64,000 nucleotides of DNA, taken from Beaufortia kweichowensis (Eukaryota; Chordata; Actinopteri; Cypriniformes; Gastromyzontidae). The notes beneath the pieces are model-generated. The model worked only from the letters and a program-made list of their open reading frames with translations, was not told the origin of the DNA and did no database searches. Shown here piece by piece: positions 1-12,244 of the stretch (positions are counted from its first letter, which is position 1; every line of letters begins with the position of its first letter). The stretch lies in the NCBI GenBank assembly GCA_019155185.1, contig CM032817.1, positions 5,612,034-5,676,033 of the forward strand. Reading direction: 5' to 3'. The translations under genes and the position numbers were made by a program.

Positions 1-489
1 CTAAACACTTCACAAGAGAAAAAACCTGGATAAACTAATAATGGAATTTTTCACCCAGGTGAAAGTCATTAGAAAACAAAAAGTCGCGACAGGTGTTTGC
101 TTCAGGAGACAGTCTGTATGCCTTTGATTTGGATCATGTGCATTAATAACAATAAATCACTAAACCCTTTAATGTGGCAGTTCCTAATAAAATAAACAAA
201 AGATTTTACTTGTGTTTGGCTCTTGCTGAGTGTTAATTTTAGTGATGTTCTCTGTTGTGCAATGACAGAAGTGAATGACAATATGTGGTGTCTTGGCAAC
301 ATCTTATTGTGTAAATTTAATAGCAGAACGAACTAGTGTTGTTTAATAGTTCCTAATGGGAAAGCCAATAAAATAATAGTTATTAAAAAGAGGGGGAGGG
401 GAAGATACAAGCTGATATATTCATTAGCTTTCACAAACGAAGAGCTTGAAATTTTGTCCTATATTAAGATAACTTTTGTATCTTCTCAG
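1..489 (+). other. Intron of pkp2, no exon seen
   Basis: AT-rich sequence ending in a polypyrimidine tract and CAG acceptor at 487-489. I see no open segment matching plakophilin in any frame. The preceding exon is presumably left of the window. Confidence 0.6.
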
Positions 490-3414
490 ATTCGTATTTT
501 GGAAGGCGTTCCAAAGCTGCTAAGGCTTTTGCAGAGCGACAGCGAGGAACTCCAGCAGGCCGCTGCTGGTGCGCTACGAAATGCTGTTTTCGAAAACAAC
601 GAGAACAAGATGGACGTCAAAGACTGCAAAGGGCTTCCAGTGATTCTGAGCCTGCTCAGAAAGAACAGAGACATTGAGACTCGAAGGCAGCTCACGGGTA
701 GATCTATCTTGCCAATTCTTAAATCAGATAGTGTGACCTCTACCCTTACTGACCTCTCAGATGGTCACTCTCTCCTCAGGGCTGCTGTGGAACCTTTCAT
801 CCCATGACCTGTTGAAAGAGCAGCTCGCAAGAGAAGCGGTCAACCCTCTCACAGATAATGTGCTGGTGCCTTGCTCGGGCATTTGTGAAGGGGAGGATCC
901 CAAACTGGAGCTTTTGGCCGACCCTGACATTTTCTACAATGCTACTGGGTGTCTGAGGTATTACCAACTTAAGAGAAAAAGTTTTTAATTAGAATTTTTT
1001 TACATATTTAGATATTACATATTTTGATAAGCCAATGTATTCCTAGTAGGAACAGCTACTGATGTTATATATTATCGAAGGGGAGGTGTACTAAAAATTA
1101 GCATTCATAATTTATTCACCTTCTGTAGGAATATTATTATGACCTTTAAATTGTGGCTAACTGTGTTTATTTTCTCACTACATTTCATTTGCTTCACCAT
1201 TTGTATTGTATTTTTTCTACAATGTGTTTTTAAATATTTATTTAATAAAACTCCACAAATTTCTATAGAAATTTGAGTTCAGCCGGTCCTGATGGACGTA
1301 AAGACATGCGCGACTGTGAGGGTCTTATTGAATGTCTTATCTATTACATCCGTGGCACCATTGCAGACTACAAACCTGATGATAAGGTAAAGAGATTACA
1401 TTTAAATCCATGTCTTTTAAATCCATGTCATTTAAATCACATGGATTATTGCATTTACACATATTAATTAATTAGACCTAAAATGTATGCAATTACCTGA
1501 AATCTGTGTAAAATATATGACATGAAATTAATGTAAAGTCCTTGATTTCAAATCAGTGTTGTGATAATTTTTTTAATAATAATTAATACCGTTTAATAAT
1601 TATTTTTTCAAAAGGCCACAGAAAACTGTGTGTGTATCCTGCACAACCTCTCTTATCGGTTTGACTCTGAGATGCCTCATGTTGATGCCCCAGAGGTTAA
1701 GGAGTCCAAACAGAATCTCACAGCACAAACCAGTAATCCTGGCTGTTTCATTATCAAAAAAAGTACAGAGGAGGTATGTAGTATTACATGCCAAATTGGT
1801 TTGAATAATATATAGAATATCAATTGAATATATTCATGGTAATTTTGTTGATGACATAAAGTTAGGCAGCACTGTGAACACGAATGTTAAATTAAAAAAT
1901 ATTCTTTACAGATTCAAACTGGAATGATTCTCTATTGTAATGATACAATCAGTATTGTTGAATAAGTGCTAATTTTACATGTTGTCTTATATGTTATGGC
2001 TCACCTGATTCGCAGGAAACAGAAGCAGAGTATCCTCTACTGGAAGAGAACGCCAATCCTCAAGGTGCAGAGTGGCTCAGGAGCGCAATTACTGTCCGCA
2101 TGTATCTCTCGCTTATAGCTGTCAGTGCAAACCAAAACACAAAAGAGGCATCTATTGGAGCACTGCAGAACCTCACCGCCAGTTCTGGGGAGGTATGATC
2201 TAAAAATTTAATTAATTCCATTTACCAAAACAAAGAAATGCAAAATAAAGTTGCAAGTTGTGTGTTCTGCCAGTATTGAAGCATATGTAATACAGAGAGC
2301 AATCAAATACAGTTATTTTAGGGACAGTGTATTTCTTTCTTACATCCACTAGGCCTGGATTAATTTCTTTGCATTCCCAATAGATATCCCAGGCCATCGC
2401 ACACTTTATCGTGCAAAAAGAGGGAGGCCTTCTTCAAGTAAAAAAGATGCTGCAAGAAGAAAATAAGGAAGAAATAAGAATAGCAGTTTCATTGGTAAAA
2501 AATGTATCTCGCTACAAAGAACTGCACAGTGATATCAGTGAGTTATTAATAGTTCATGACGTAGCATATTGCCTGTATGGGAGTCTATGTAATTTTATTT
2601 AATGCTGATTTTGATTTGTGGACATCTCTACAGTTAAACAGGTGCTACCAGAGCTGGTTGCCATACTACCAAACTCTGACAGAAGCACAGAGCGACCTAT
2701 AGAGGTCACGGTCACAATCTGTCACATCCTCATCAACTTGAGCCAAGCTTCTGTACAAAATACCTCTGCCATTATAAACCAGGGAGCACTACCCAAGATT
2801 ATCAGCATTAGCTCCAAAGACAATGGGTACTGTGATATTCATTTTAAAGAAAACTTTTCAGTAAATAAATCTTTTTTACTGTAATAAATGCTATAAATTC
2901 ATGTGACTTATTTAATGTATACATTTCATTTTTATCGAAATACAGGTATGGGCCCACACGGGCAGGCCAAGCAGCTTGTATTTTACTGCACACCCTGTGG
3001 AGGCATTCTGAACTCCATAGCAATTATAAAAAGGTAGGATTATATAAGTTATCATCATACAATGTTTATTAAATGCTAAAGTATTATCTTTTGCCAAGCA
3101 AATACATGAAAATAAGCACACTGAAAGCAATCATTTAAAGACTGACGGTGGAAAGACGCCTACTCTAAAGTGCATTTGTCAGCAGAGATTAAAATTAAGA
3201 GATGCTTCAATGAAAAGATATAAAAAGACATTAGTACTAACATTAAACTGTGCCTATGATAATTACGGAAGTTGCTGTCAAGTTTGCAACATGTAGGACT
3301 ACTGTATACCTAATCTTGTCATCTTTCTTTATGAATCTCTGGCAGGCTGGTTATAGGAAATCTGATTTCATAAACAGCAGGACGGTGAAAGCTGTGTATT
3401 CTGCCCGTGAATAG
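490..3414 (+). CDS. pkp2: Plakophilin-2, 3' part (5' end lies before the window)
   Basis: Armadillo-repeat desmosomal plaque protein that links desmosomal cadherins to desmoplakin and intermediate filaments at cell junctions; it is also found in nuclei. Nine coding exons are joined: 490-697, 780-957, 1269-1386, 1615-1773, 2016-2192, 2384-2537, 2634-2826, 2946-3033, 3346-3414 (TAG stop). They total 1344 nt, exactly 448 codons (447 residues) in one frame. Visible armadillo signatures include LLRLLQSDSEELQQAAAGAL, GLLWNLSSHD, GALQNLTASSGE and CILLHTLWRHSELH. The motifs CLRNLSSAGPDGRKDMR, RGTIADYKPDDKATENCVCI and the C-terminal FINSRTVKAVYSARE match my memory of PKP2 better than PKP1 or PKP3, and neighbouring human chromosome 12 genes agree. 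The N-terminal head and first repeats are not in the window. Bases 1-489 look intronic. A possible AATAAA is at 3983-3988. Confidence 0.9.
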
Positions 3415-6346
3415 GAGGATACAGAAATGCATTGCAAGGAGAATACCTTTAATTTGTTTCAACACTGGTGCTAAGTAACACAGTTTTAGTATGTGTATAT
3501 TTGTAACTTTAATTTAATATGGTTTAATTTTTTTTTAAATATATGTAGTTTTAATTATGTCTGTACACAACTTTTTACATTTATTTATTACTTTTCTTTA
3601 ACTTTTTTACTGCTTTTGGTTTTAAATAGCAAAATTAAAACTCATTTTTCAAAAAAGATATTTACTTTGTGTATTTATTTGTTGACTTTTGTTTTTGTAG
3701 TAAATCAGCTTTCTTGTCTTGTGTCTTTCTAACCATAGCCCAAGTCAATGAAGGGTTAATGTCTGTTTGTTTAGTTACCATGGTACAGTTTGAGCACAGG
3801 TAGTACTCAGGCATGCGTAAACATGGGTTGTAAAAACAAGAACTATTAAAAACCTTTAAAAAATCTAATACAGGAATCACCCATCATTGGATATTCATGC
3901 AACGTAAGATTTCGATTTGCATGTAAAGTGAGAATTGCGTAAAAAGGTCATGTTACAGTCAGGAAGTGAGTTTGAGTCTTTGAATAAAAACAAATCATCA
4001 TAACACTCAGTGGGAGGGATCAAGCGACAGATGGCAATATTTCGCTTTACATCGTCGACAACAAGATATGCAAATGTTTGAATGAAATGTTAAGCAGCAT
4101 TTGTCGACGGGAGATGTTTGTTGCTATTGAATACAAACGTTCTTTTGCACAAGCGTCGCAAAACGTTTTTAATCGTACAGTTACGTCACATCCGTAAACA
4201 AAGAAGCTCATGCGAGCTGGACTGTACCATTATGTTACCGGGGTTGCGCGTTACTTCTGCACATGCGAGCTCATCGAGATTTTCTGTGTTTGTTTTTTAT
4301 TAAAAAAAGTTATACTTTTCTTGTAATTCGTGGGTAGAATATTTATTTCCCTTTCATGCAGCTTTTTCAAATCACCTTTGTTTCTGTGCATTGTTTATTT
4401 TAGACGAAATATTGGCACCCTCTCAGTTGGCGGTATAATGGATTATTCTAGTCTCACAAAACACTGCAAGTGATATTATTAAGAGCCCTTTAAAGTCCCA
4501 CCGTACTGCTTCAGGAAGGGTATCGACACATTTTGTCCTGTAAACCGAGAAAAGCACAGTTTCCGAGTGTTGCTTGCAAAGTCTCCACTCTCGGGGACTT
4601 GCCTCCAGGTAACTGTTACATAATTTTACTCGATATGAGCTTATATTTTGATATTTTTCATAAGTTTAAAAAGCTTGACAATAATTCATTAAAAGCGCTG
4701 ACTGGATTAATGACACATCTTATAACCTAGCTTGACTAACAATCATTGGAAAATTAAGTCGAACATATGTTTGTGCATTGAAGCGCAAATCACTATTAAA
4801 TGGTCAAACATTTACGTCTTGTTTCATATTTATTTCACATATAACCCAGGTTGACAGATTCTATTTTTATGTTACGCTCATCTTTAAATGGTGGGGGTTG
4901 TGCATGACCTGGGACGTCCAGTTCGGACGCTCTGCTGCTTTGACAGTTTACTCGTGTTTTGTCCTTGTTTGTGTGCTGAAGATAAGGTCACGTGTGCAGA
5001 GCAGCTGAGCTCAGTGTGTGTGTGTTGCAATGCAAGCGCTTGCGCAGACCGATCCGCGTCTGACGTCAAAGTACCGCAAGTGCGATTCGAAAGCGTATGT
5101 TTTAAAATACTCTCGCGATATCATACGCCGAGCGTTTTTCCTTTGCTCAAAATAGATGCTCTTTTTTTGGAAGTAACAGAAATGGAGAGGCTTGCACGTT
5201 ATGTTATTGGTCTGCCTATTATAACAACTCCAACTTCCGTCATCAGTAGACTTGTCCTACTTTTTTACAGAACAAGTTACGTTTAATGTAATGTTTACGT
5301 AATTTACAAATAAATATTTAACATAATAAATTTGCAGCATATATTAATTAATTCATTCATGCATTAATGTGTGCACAGAAAGTATAGCAATACATACAAT
5401 TAAACTAAAATAAAATTTAAAAAATGTTGTAACAAAGTTAAAGTATTGTATTTTGCATTCACAATTAAAAACATGAAAATATTTTATATCTACAATAATG
5501 GTTAATAATATAAAGATGATGAATATGGTTTGCTATAAATAAATGCAAACCTTATCACTTCACCCAATTCTTTTGTTTTAATAAGGAAATACAAGTCTTA
5601 ACATTTTAAATTGATGGTGGCGGATAGCAAATCAGTTCAGTTTCTCATTTCTTCTACTCTGATTTTACTATACAATTATTGAAGAAAACTTTTGTCTCTC
5701 TGTTGCAACACCTATGTATTATTCTGTCTGGGCAGTAGATAAACCTGTTATTACGAGGTAGTTAAACGGCTGTTTTGTCAGTGGGGAATCAAAAGAATTT
5801 ACTTGCTTAACGGATGAGATTAGTCAAAAAACCTGGTATGGGCTTTTGTCATTTGAATTCTGATGAGCAACTCGTTTTTAATAGTAACAATTCAAGACGT
5901 TGAATTTTTTTGCTCTGATGATGGATCTTCCAAGTGGAATGCGCTAATAAAGACGAGCAGACATACTTGTGTTACATGAAGAAACAGGTGTGTAGTGGCT
6001 TTTAAGGCTGGTGGTGTAACTAAATATGGTTGCTTTTAAAGATTACGCTGTTATCGAGTGTTATCTGTTACCCAAGAGACGGCATCTCTCAACGTCCGCA
6101 TCACATTTAAAACACAATGTCCCTTTGTGGACAACATGAATATCACTGAGCCCCTTTGTTTTCTTTGGGCTGTTATGTGAATGAAGCGCTATGTGCTTAT
6201 AGAATTTAATAAAATGTGCCATCAGCTTCTACAGCTGTAGTTAAGAGATTGTCAGTTTCACAAAAAAAAAATCTAACCACAGACTGTACGACTGATCTCA
6301 GAACAGGATCTGAATAATCAATACCTTTTTACTTGACAACTTCCAG
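3415..6346. other. pkp2-tcp11l2 intergenic region with possible tcp11l2 noncoding exon
   Basis: AT-rich pkp2 3' flank up to about 4.0 kb. It is followed by two stretches richer in CpG (about 4020-4280 and 4880-5110) that could be promoter sequence. A plausible noncoding first exon of tcp11l2 ends at 4608, where GCCTCCAG is followed by the donor gtaact; its 5' end cannot be placed. From 5290 to 6340 the sequence is AT-rich intron-like DNA with no gene that I can support. Confidence 0.4.
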
Positions 6347-6358
6347 CAGCTGCTCAAG

Positions 6359-8907
6359 ATGCCACTGAACAATGAGCGTCCCACCTCCACGTCTACGGTG
6401 GCCAGCGAGGACCAGAACAGCGATACAGAGTCATCGGAAAGGTGCGACAGCTTGACTTCATGCAGCGATGTTGACTGTTCCCGTCAGAGCTTCACCAGCA
6501 ATTCCTCCAGCAAACACAACTCACCTTCTTGTAAGTGTTCAACTAACACACATACACATTGTTATTGTTACACATAGAGTTGCTGTAGTTGTGATATGCT
6601 CATTTAAAAGGTGGCAAGAATTAAATATAGTTCATGAAAGCTAAATTTAACATGGGGTTTAGCATATCTGACGAGTTATTCTTACACTGTGTGTTCAGGC
6701 AGTCCACCAAAAACCCTCACACTTGATGAGGTTATGGCTTCGGCCCGGGACCTGTCCAATCTGAGCCTGGCTCATGAGATCGTAGTCAACCGCAACTTCC
6801 ACCTAGAGCCTCCTGAACTAGCTCAACACAGGTACCAGACTAATATTAGATTAATCTCAGACTATCAGCCATCTTAGAGCTTCTGCAAGAAAAATGAAAG
6901 AATACAGGTTTGAAGTAAAGTCTGTAATAATAGTTTCTGTAGAAAAGCAATATTTTGCTGTACCTTTTAAGCTTGGAGAAGAGGGTGAAAGATATGGTGC
7001 ACAAGGCCTTCTGGGATTGTCTTGAATCAGAGCTGAAAGAAGACCCCCCTGAGTACGATTACGCCATCAAACTTCTGGAAGAGATCAGAGATGTAGGTTA
7101 CACGTTTACTTTGGTAGAGTGTCGACATGACAAATGCAATGAGGTTTATTGATTATTCTTTAATTTGTTTTTTTCTTATCAAAGACCCTGCTGTCCTTCC
7201 TCAACCCTGGGGCTAACCGCCTGCGTACTCAGATCATGGAGGTTCTGGATATGGACCTGATACGCCAGCAGGCTGACAACAGTGTGGTTGACATCCAGGG
7301 CCTTGCAGCCTACATCATTAATACTATGGGAAAGTTCTGTGCGCCAGTCCGGGACGATGACATTAAAAAACTTAAGGAGATGTCTGGTGACATTGTGAAA
7401 ATGTTAAAGTATGTTATTTTTTAATAGTTACGTAAAACTAGAACAAAGGCTTGTAAATTGAAGTCATCATCATCAGTAACATGGTGTCATCAGCAAAATA
7501 GATAAATTCTGAACGGTCTTTTGTGTAAACAGGGAGATCTTCCGGGTTTTGGACCTGATGAAAATGGACATGGTGAATTTTACAATTCAAACCTTCAGAC
7601 CAGAACTTCAGAGGCAGTCTGTGGAGTATGAAAGAGCCAAATTCCAGAGCATTCTGGAAAGGACTCCCAGTAAGACTTTTAAAGCATCAAAAAAGTGCCT
7701 GCAAATTAATCTGTTACTGAAGAAATAAAGCAAAAATTTAACACAGTTACCACTTTAGGATTAGGATTTGAACACCTTGGCTCTTAACTAGATCATTTTA
7801 ATCATCTAGGTGCTTTGGATCACACAACTGAGTGGATCAAGGCATCAATAGAGGAGGCCACGCGACTCATGCCGCCAGCCGAGAAGAGCAGCGATTCCGG
7901 CCAGGGCAGGAAATCCTTACCAGGGCCTACGCTGGTTCTAAATACCGCCTACATAAAACTGCTCACCTGGGACGAGAGCAATGGCCCTCTGCCTGAGGTT
8001 GTTAAATACACACAAACTTTGATTGGTGCCCATTTAACATGCCTTCACTTTTTACAAGCCCTTAAGACTTTCTTTTGCACTTTTAGACCATGATGACAGA
8101 TGAAGTGAGGTTGCAGGAAATGCAGAGATCTCTTCAACTCTACCAAGCTGTCACATCTGTTCTGCTGATAGTCTGCAGCTCGATGGGAGGGCCCGTGGCA
8201 GGCCTGCCAGCTCTTGTTGAGAGACTTAAAAAGATGACAGAAGCACTGCTGGAAGGAATGCACAGCAAGTAAGTCCATTCTCTGTCTTTTGTGATGACTC
8301 CAATACGTATACTTTTGCATGAAAGCAACAAAAATGACTTTAAGTTCTTGAGCTAAAAGATCTTTCTGTTTCCCCGATTTACAGAGACTTTAACCTGACC
8401 GAATCTCTTGAAAATGTCAGCGATCAGATCTGCTGTGAGGTCAATAAGTCTCTAGGAGAAAGAAATTTCCCTCTTCTTCCTGCTGAACTGCAGGCTACAC
8501 TGAAAGGCCTAATCTGTGACATCACTCGAGAGAATAATCCAATGCGCACTCTTGTTGGTAAGGAACATGCCTGATAAGCCTGTTATTTATAAAATTGTTC
8601 GACTCTATCATTTGATTTTATTCTGCTGTGTCTTACAGAGACGAGAGTTCAGCAGTACTTCAGGGTGGTTCTTGCCTCTCCCACCTCACACCGGACCCCC
8701 CCTCCCGTCCCACCAGGGTTGGGCCTTATTCAACCGGAGCTCATGGCCCTGGGGGTCAGTTTTATCAACCTTGTCAACTACAACAAAAAGGTTTACACTC
8801 CTTTCTACGTCAGCATCCTGAAGACGCTGCTTTTCGACATGCAAGGGCCGGAGGCCGCTCCTCAAATCATGCAGGGCCCACCCACCAGCGCAATGGAGTC
8901 CAAATGA
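6359..8907 (+). CDS. tcp11l2: T-complex protein 11-like 2
   Basis: TCP11-family protein of poorly known cellular role; the family includes a sperm-function protein. Nine coding exons are joined: 6359-6530 (exon opens at 6347 after an AG), 6699-6831, 6972-7092, 7185-7408, 7533-7669, 7810-7997, 8087-8268, 8385-8557, 8639-8907 (TGA). They total 1599 nt, 532 residues; human TCP11L2 is about 519. Conserved stretches include SRQSFTSNSSSK, LTLDEVMASARDLSNLSLAH, KAFWDCLESELKEDPPEYDY, ADNSVVDIQGLAAYIINTMG and KFCAPVRDDDIKKLK. The serine-rich N-terminus beginning MPLNNER fits L2 rather than L1. The last exon also opens in two other frames, but only this frame continues the family. Several AATAAA motifs downstream (from about 9188, and near 9990) could end the transcript. 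Confidence 0.93.
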
Positions 8908-10555
8908 ACAGGGGTCGCGGAGGTGCTGTCAACATCACCAGACATTTCACTCATCTGTTTAGTGAAGATTAAAATGTAGAATAATGTACCAAGTGTCAGG
9001 TAATTGATTTAACTGATTTAATCACTGTAGTACAAAGAAGACTGAAAAACATGTCTTATGGTGCTGAAAATGGGAAATGATAGATTTTAATGTTACATAG
9101 AAACTCTGTTCCTTGCCAAGTAAATCTCTTTGTGTGGCTCTTACATAACAGTGTTATAGCAATACAAGTGTACATGCAGTATGTTGATAAATAAATATTT
9201 TGTGCAAGGCAAAAAAAGGTTTTCTATACTTGTAATTGTTAAAGACAGAGTCAAATCGGCTAATATATTTGCATAGATTAAAATCTTAAGAGCTTTAAAG
9301 TATATGTTACAGCACCTTAAAGATATCAGTGTATGTTGCCCATTTCTATCATTTATAGATTTGTTCATTACATAATAAAAAATCAGTGAAGATGTATAAT
9401 AGATTTGGTTTGTTATACATTTAAAAATATTGTATTCTAGTTGTTAAGTGTATTTATGCTTTGAAACTTGAAATTTGTAAGAATTAAAATGAAAGTAACT
9501 TGAAATTACATAAAGAGGGAAAGTCCAGGAACTTTGTTTATTTTATTTTCCTCTATAAATTTTAAATATAAATTTAAATATAAATTTGGCTTTGGTTCTG
9601 GTAGTGACATTTTTATGATTAACCGCATGTTTTCCTTTTTTATCCCTTAGACAACAAACTTTGGTCTAGTTTGTGTGATGTTGTGTTTTGGTTACAGGCA
9701 TGTTTGTTTATTATTGTTGTTTATAAAATTCAGTGGCTTGTCTTCATATATTATTGTGTTTTCAGAATTTTGTTGATAAAGCTGTTACTTGCATAGATCA
9801 AGACTTCTGTTTAACAAATATCTTTGTTATTTTTTGCCTTTCTGACAAGCAGTCTTTGTGTGGGAAACTATGTAAAAGTTGTTGTTTCACCCATGACAGA
9901 CCTTCATTTAATCTTATTTTGCAATGTACGTACTATTTGTTTTACATGTGTAAGAACAACAAAAATGTGCTATGTAGTGTGACAAACACTTAAAAAAAAT
10001 AAAAAAGTGTAAAGTCTTTATGATTAGTGTGTTATTTTATTATCTTCCTGCTAATAAAAACAATAGAAACCATCACAGACATTTTCATGAATTTATTTGG
10101 GCATTCTGTTGGTAGGATGTTATCTGGTGGGTGACTAAAAGCATCCAAATAAAATAATACTGTGTTATATTTTAACATCCTAAAATAAGCACTCTGACTA
10201 AAATACTATAAAAATAAATTTTGTTTTTCAGATTAAACAAATTAATATATTGGCACAGTTATATTTTTTGTCTACAAAAGTTTTAAACATTAAAATAAAA
10301 ACCTTCAGATTAAAGATTTTTAAGATCTTTTATGAGAATCGTTTATGTCTAAACTTTTGACTGGTACTGTACCGTTACATGACTTTTATTTTGTAATAAC
10401 AGTACTTCCGTTCCGCTGAGGTTGTTTTCATCGTGCTGATGACGTATGGTGCTAGTTGAAGGCTAACCTTGTCAAACTTACGACCAATACAGCTTTTGGG
10501 GACCAGTGTCACTTTTATTTCATTTCAAACATTTCAGCAATTTAACGCTTCAATC
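8908..10555. other. tcp11l2 3' UTR and stmp1 promoter region
   Basis: Very AT-rich sequence with several AATAAA motifs (9188, 9371, about 9994), consistent with a 3' UTR with alternative ends. No coding signal is visible. The last 180 bases are less AT-rich and carry promoter-like motifs for stmp1. Confidence 0.5.
10404..10446 (+). promoter_or_regulatory. Probable stmp1 core promoter motifs (ETS, CRE-like)
   Basis: ACTTCCG at 10404-10410 resembles an ETS site on the other strand, and TGACGTA at 10440-10446 resembles a CRE half-site. Both lie about 110-150 bases upstream of the stmp1 start codon, typical of TATA-less housekeeping promoters. This is motif reading only. Confidence 0.35.
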
Positions 10556-11128
10556 ATGATGCAATTTATTGTAAGTATTTACTTCCACGGCTACGTTTCT
10601 TCTTTTTCAATGTCAGTCTGTTTTTAGACAACTTGCTAGCTCACATTGCTTTTAGCTTTAAACTGATCAAGTTAGTTTGAAGACTAATTGAGCTAAATGT
10701 GGTGTCAGTTAAAATAGATACAAACATTGGACATTGAACAAACATATTATTCTTATAATACAGCATACAAGATTATAATTAAACAAAATATATTTCATCT
10801 ACCGAGTCATATAATTTTGCTGATGAAGGCATGTCTTGTTATTACAGCTTGGCTTCACTCTGGGAAACGTGGTTGGCATGTACCTGGCACAAAATTACGA
10901 GGTTTGATAAACAATTATCCAACGTCTGTATTTAATCTGCATTCAAGACATTAATTAACCCCAGAAAACAGAAAGTTTATATTGTGTAGCGATTAATTAT
11001 TGTTTCTTTATTCTATGTGTTTTAATTTATGCTTATTTTGTTACTCTGTTTTTAAGGTACCCAACATTGCAAAGAAAATTGAGGGCATTAAAAAGGACGT
11101 GGAAGCCAGAAAGAAACCTCCAGAGTGA
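10556..11128 (+). CDS. stmp1: Short transmembrane mitochondrial protein 1 (46-residue micropeptide)
   Basis: Micropeptide of the mitochondrial inner membrane reported to associate with the respiratory chain. Three tiny coding exons: 10556-10570, 10848-10901, 11057-11128 (TGA), 141 nt, 46 residues. The parts read MMQFI, then LGFTLGNVVGMYLAQNYE, then VPNIAKKIEGIKKDVEARKK ending in PPE. This is almost the same as human STMP1 (47 residues): one hydrophobic N-terminal segment with a GxxxG-like glycine pattern, then a lysine-rich amphipathic tail. No exon exceeds 72 coding bases, so an ORF-length filter would miss it. Splice sites are canonical: gtaagt donor after exon 1, acceptors attacag and tttaag. 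Polyadenylation signals are at 11329-11334 and 11578-11583. Confidence 0.93.
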
Positions 11129-11577
11129 TGACGACACGGGTGGAAAATGGATCATTGTGATTAAACTGAAGGGAGAGAATATACTCCATGTTATTTCTGG
11201 AAAAATATAAACAAGGACCCCCAAACAGTATAACAGTATATGCACAGTATAATTCCAGTGTCAAATAGTGCCTCAAATCACCTTTTGGTTTGCAAGATTT
11301 TTTTTCTATAGCAAGTACAGTTAAACACAATAAAGATATGTTTTCTGTTACATACTGAATCATTGTTTAGTAAGTATATTAAAAAAATTGATGAAACATT
11401 TGCCTGATATTCTTTTATGCAATTCTTGAAGAAATTTAAGTGGTTGTTATTGTTTCTGTATTTATAGTAAGACAAAATTGTTGAGAAAAGAAAATATACA
11501 CACATAAATCAACCGGAAAAGCTGAACTTTACAGTAATTGTTTTATTCTTTATAATGCAATGAAGTGAGCTTGCACA

Positions 11578-11583
11578 AATAAA
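11578..11583 (+). terminator. AATAAA polyadenylation signal, probably stmp1
   Basis: AATAAA followed within 40 bases by a GT-rich run (GGTTTTGTGTTGTTTTC), the usual downstream element. A second AATAAA at 11329-11334 could give a shorter 3' UTR. Confidence 0.45.
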
Positions 11584-11839
11584 GATGCCGGTTTTAACTT
11601 GAACAGGTTTTGTGTTGTTTTCTCACTATCGAGTTACAAAGCAGTGTCGAATTACAGTGGAAAATTTGTATTTAAGTTGATATAATTAAAAATACTACGG
11701 TAAGTAATGTTACAACAACGTATTAAGCTCCAAATGATCGTTTTTGTCGATTTTAACCTGTCGTGAATTACATTAAGAGCTGTCAATTCGTTTAAACAAA
11801 GATTATTTTTAAATGCTAAAAGGTTGCATTTGTAAATGA

Positions 11840-11853
11840 CCACCAGGTGGCGC
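11840..11853 (+). promoter_or_regulatory. CTCF-like insulator motif
   Basis: CCACCAGGTGGCGC fits the 14-base CTCF core consensus CCASYAGRKGGCRS at every position. It lies in the stmp1-golt1b gap. Confidence 0.5.
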
Positions 11854-12156
11854 CATTGAATTAGTGTCTTTAGGTCTTCAAAATAATTTGAGTATCAGTA
11901 AATGTATTACATTGATTTATGACTACTTATGTTAATATATAAATTAAAATTATTTTATTTAATAATTTGGAAAATGTTTATTGTGACACGATTATATAAT
12001 AATCGACAAGGACTTTTAACACATGCAAATTACGTTTATGTCTTAAACTGACTTCAGGAAGTTTTTAGGGTGGAAAATTAGTATTTAACAAACCTTTCGT
12101 TATAAATTAATTCACTTTGCATAAAAATAGCAAAAGTTACGCATGCGAAAACTTTC

Positions 12157-12184
12157 ACCGGAAGCTGGAAGCGAGTGTTTCCGG
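12157..12184 (+). promoter_or_regulatory. Probable golt1b promoter, ETS motifs
   Basis: ACCGGAAG at 12157-12164 and TTTCCGG at 12178-12184 are opposed ETS-type motifs 60-90 bases before the golt1b start codon. An NRF1-like GCATGCG lies just upstream (about 12141). No TATA box is seen. This arrangement suits a broadly expressed gene. Confidence 0.4.
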
Positions 12185-12244
12185 AAAACGTGTCCCCCTC
12201 CTGCAACAGCTGACAAGCGGGTGTTAAGAGGAGTGAAAGCAAAG

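Noticed and set aside
4888..5286. 132-codon open frame on the + strand in the pkp2-tcp11l2 gap
   Set aside because: Cysteine- and serine-rich with no domain, no family resemblance and no splice context. It overlaps a CpG-richer, promoter-like stretch, which lowers stop density by chance.
8628..8972. Second and third open frames over the last tcp11l2 exon
   Set aside because: The third frame (8639-8907) continues TCP11L2 in correct phase from the previous exon; the other two are shadows of its proline-rich, GC-rich sequence.
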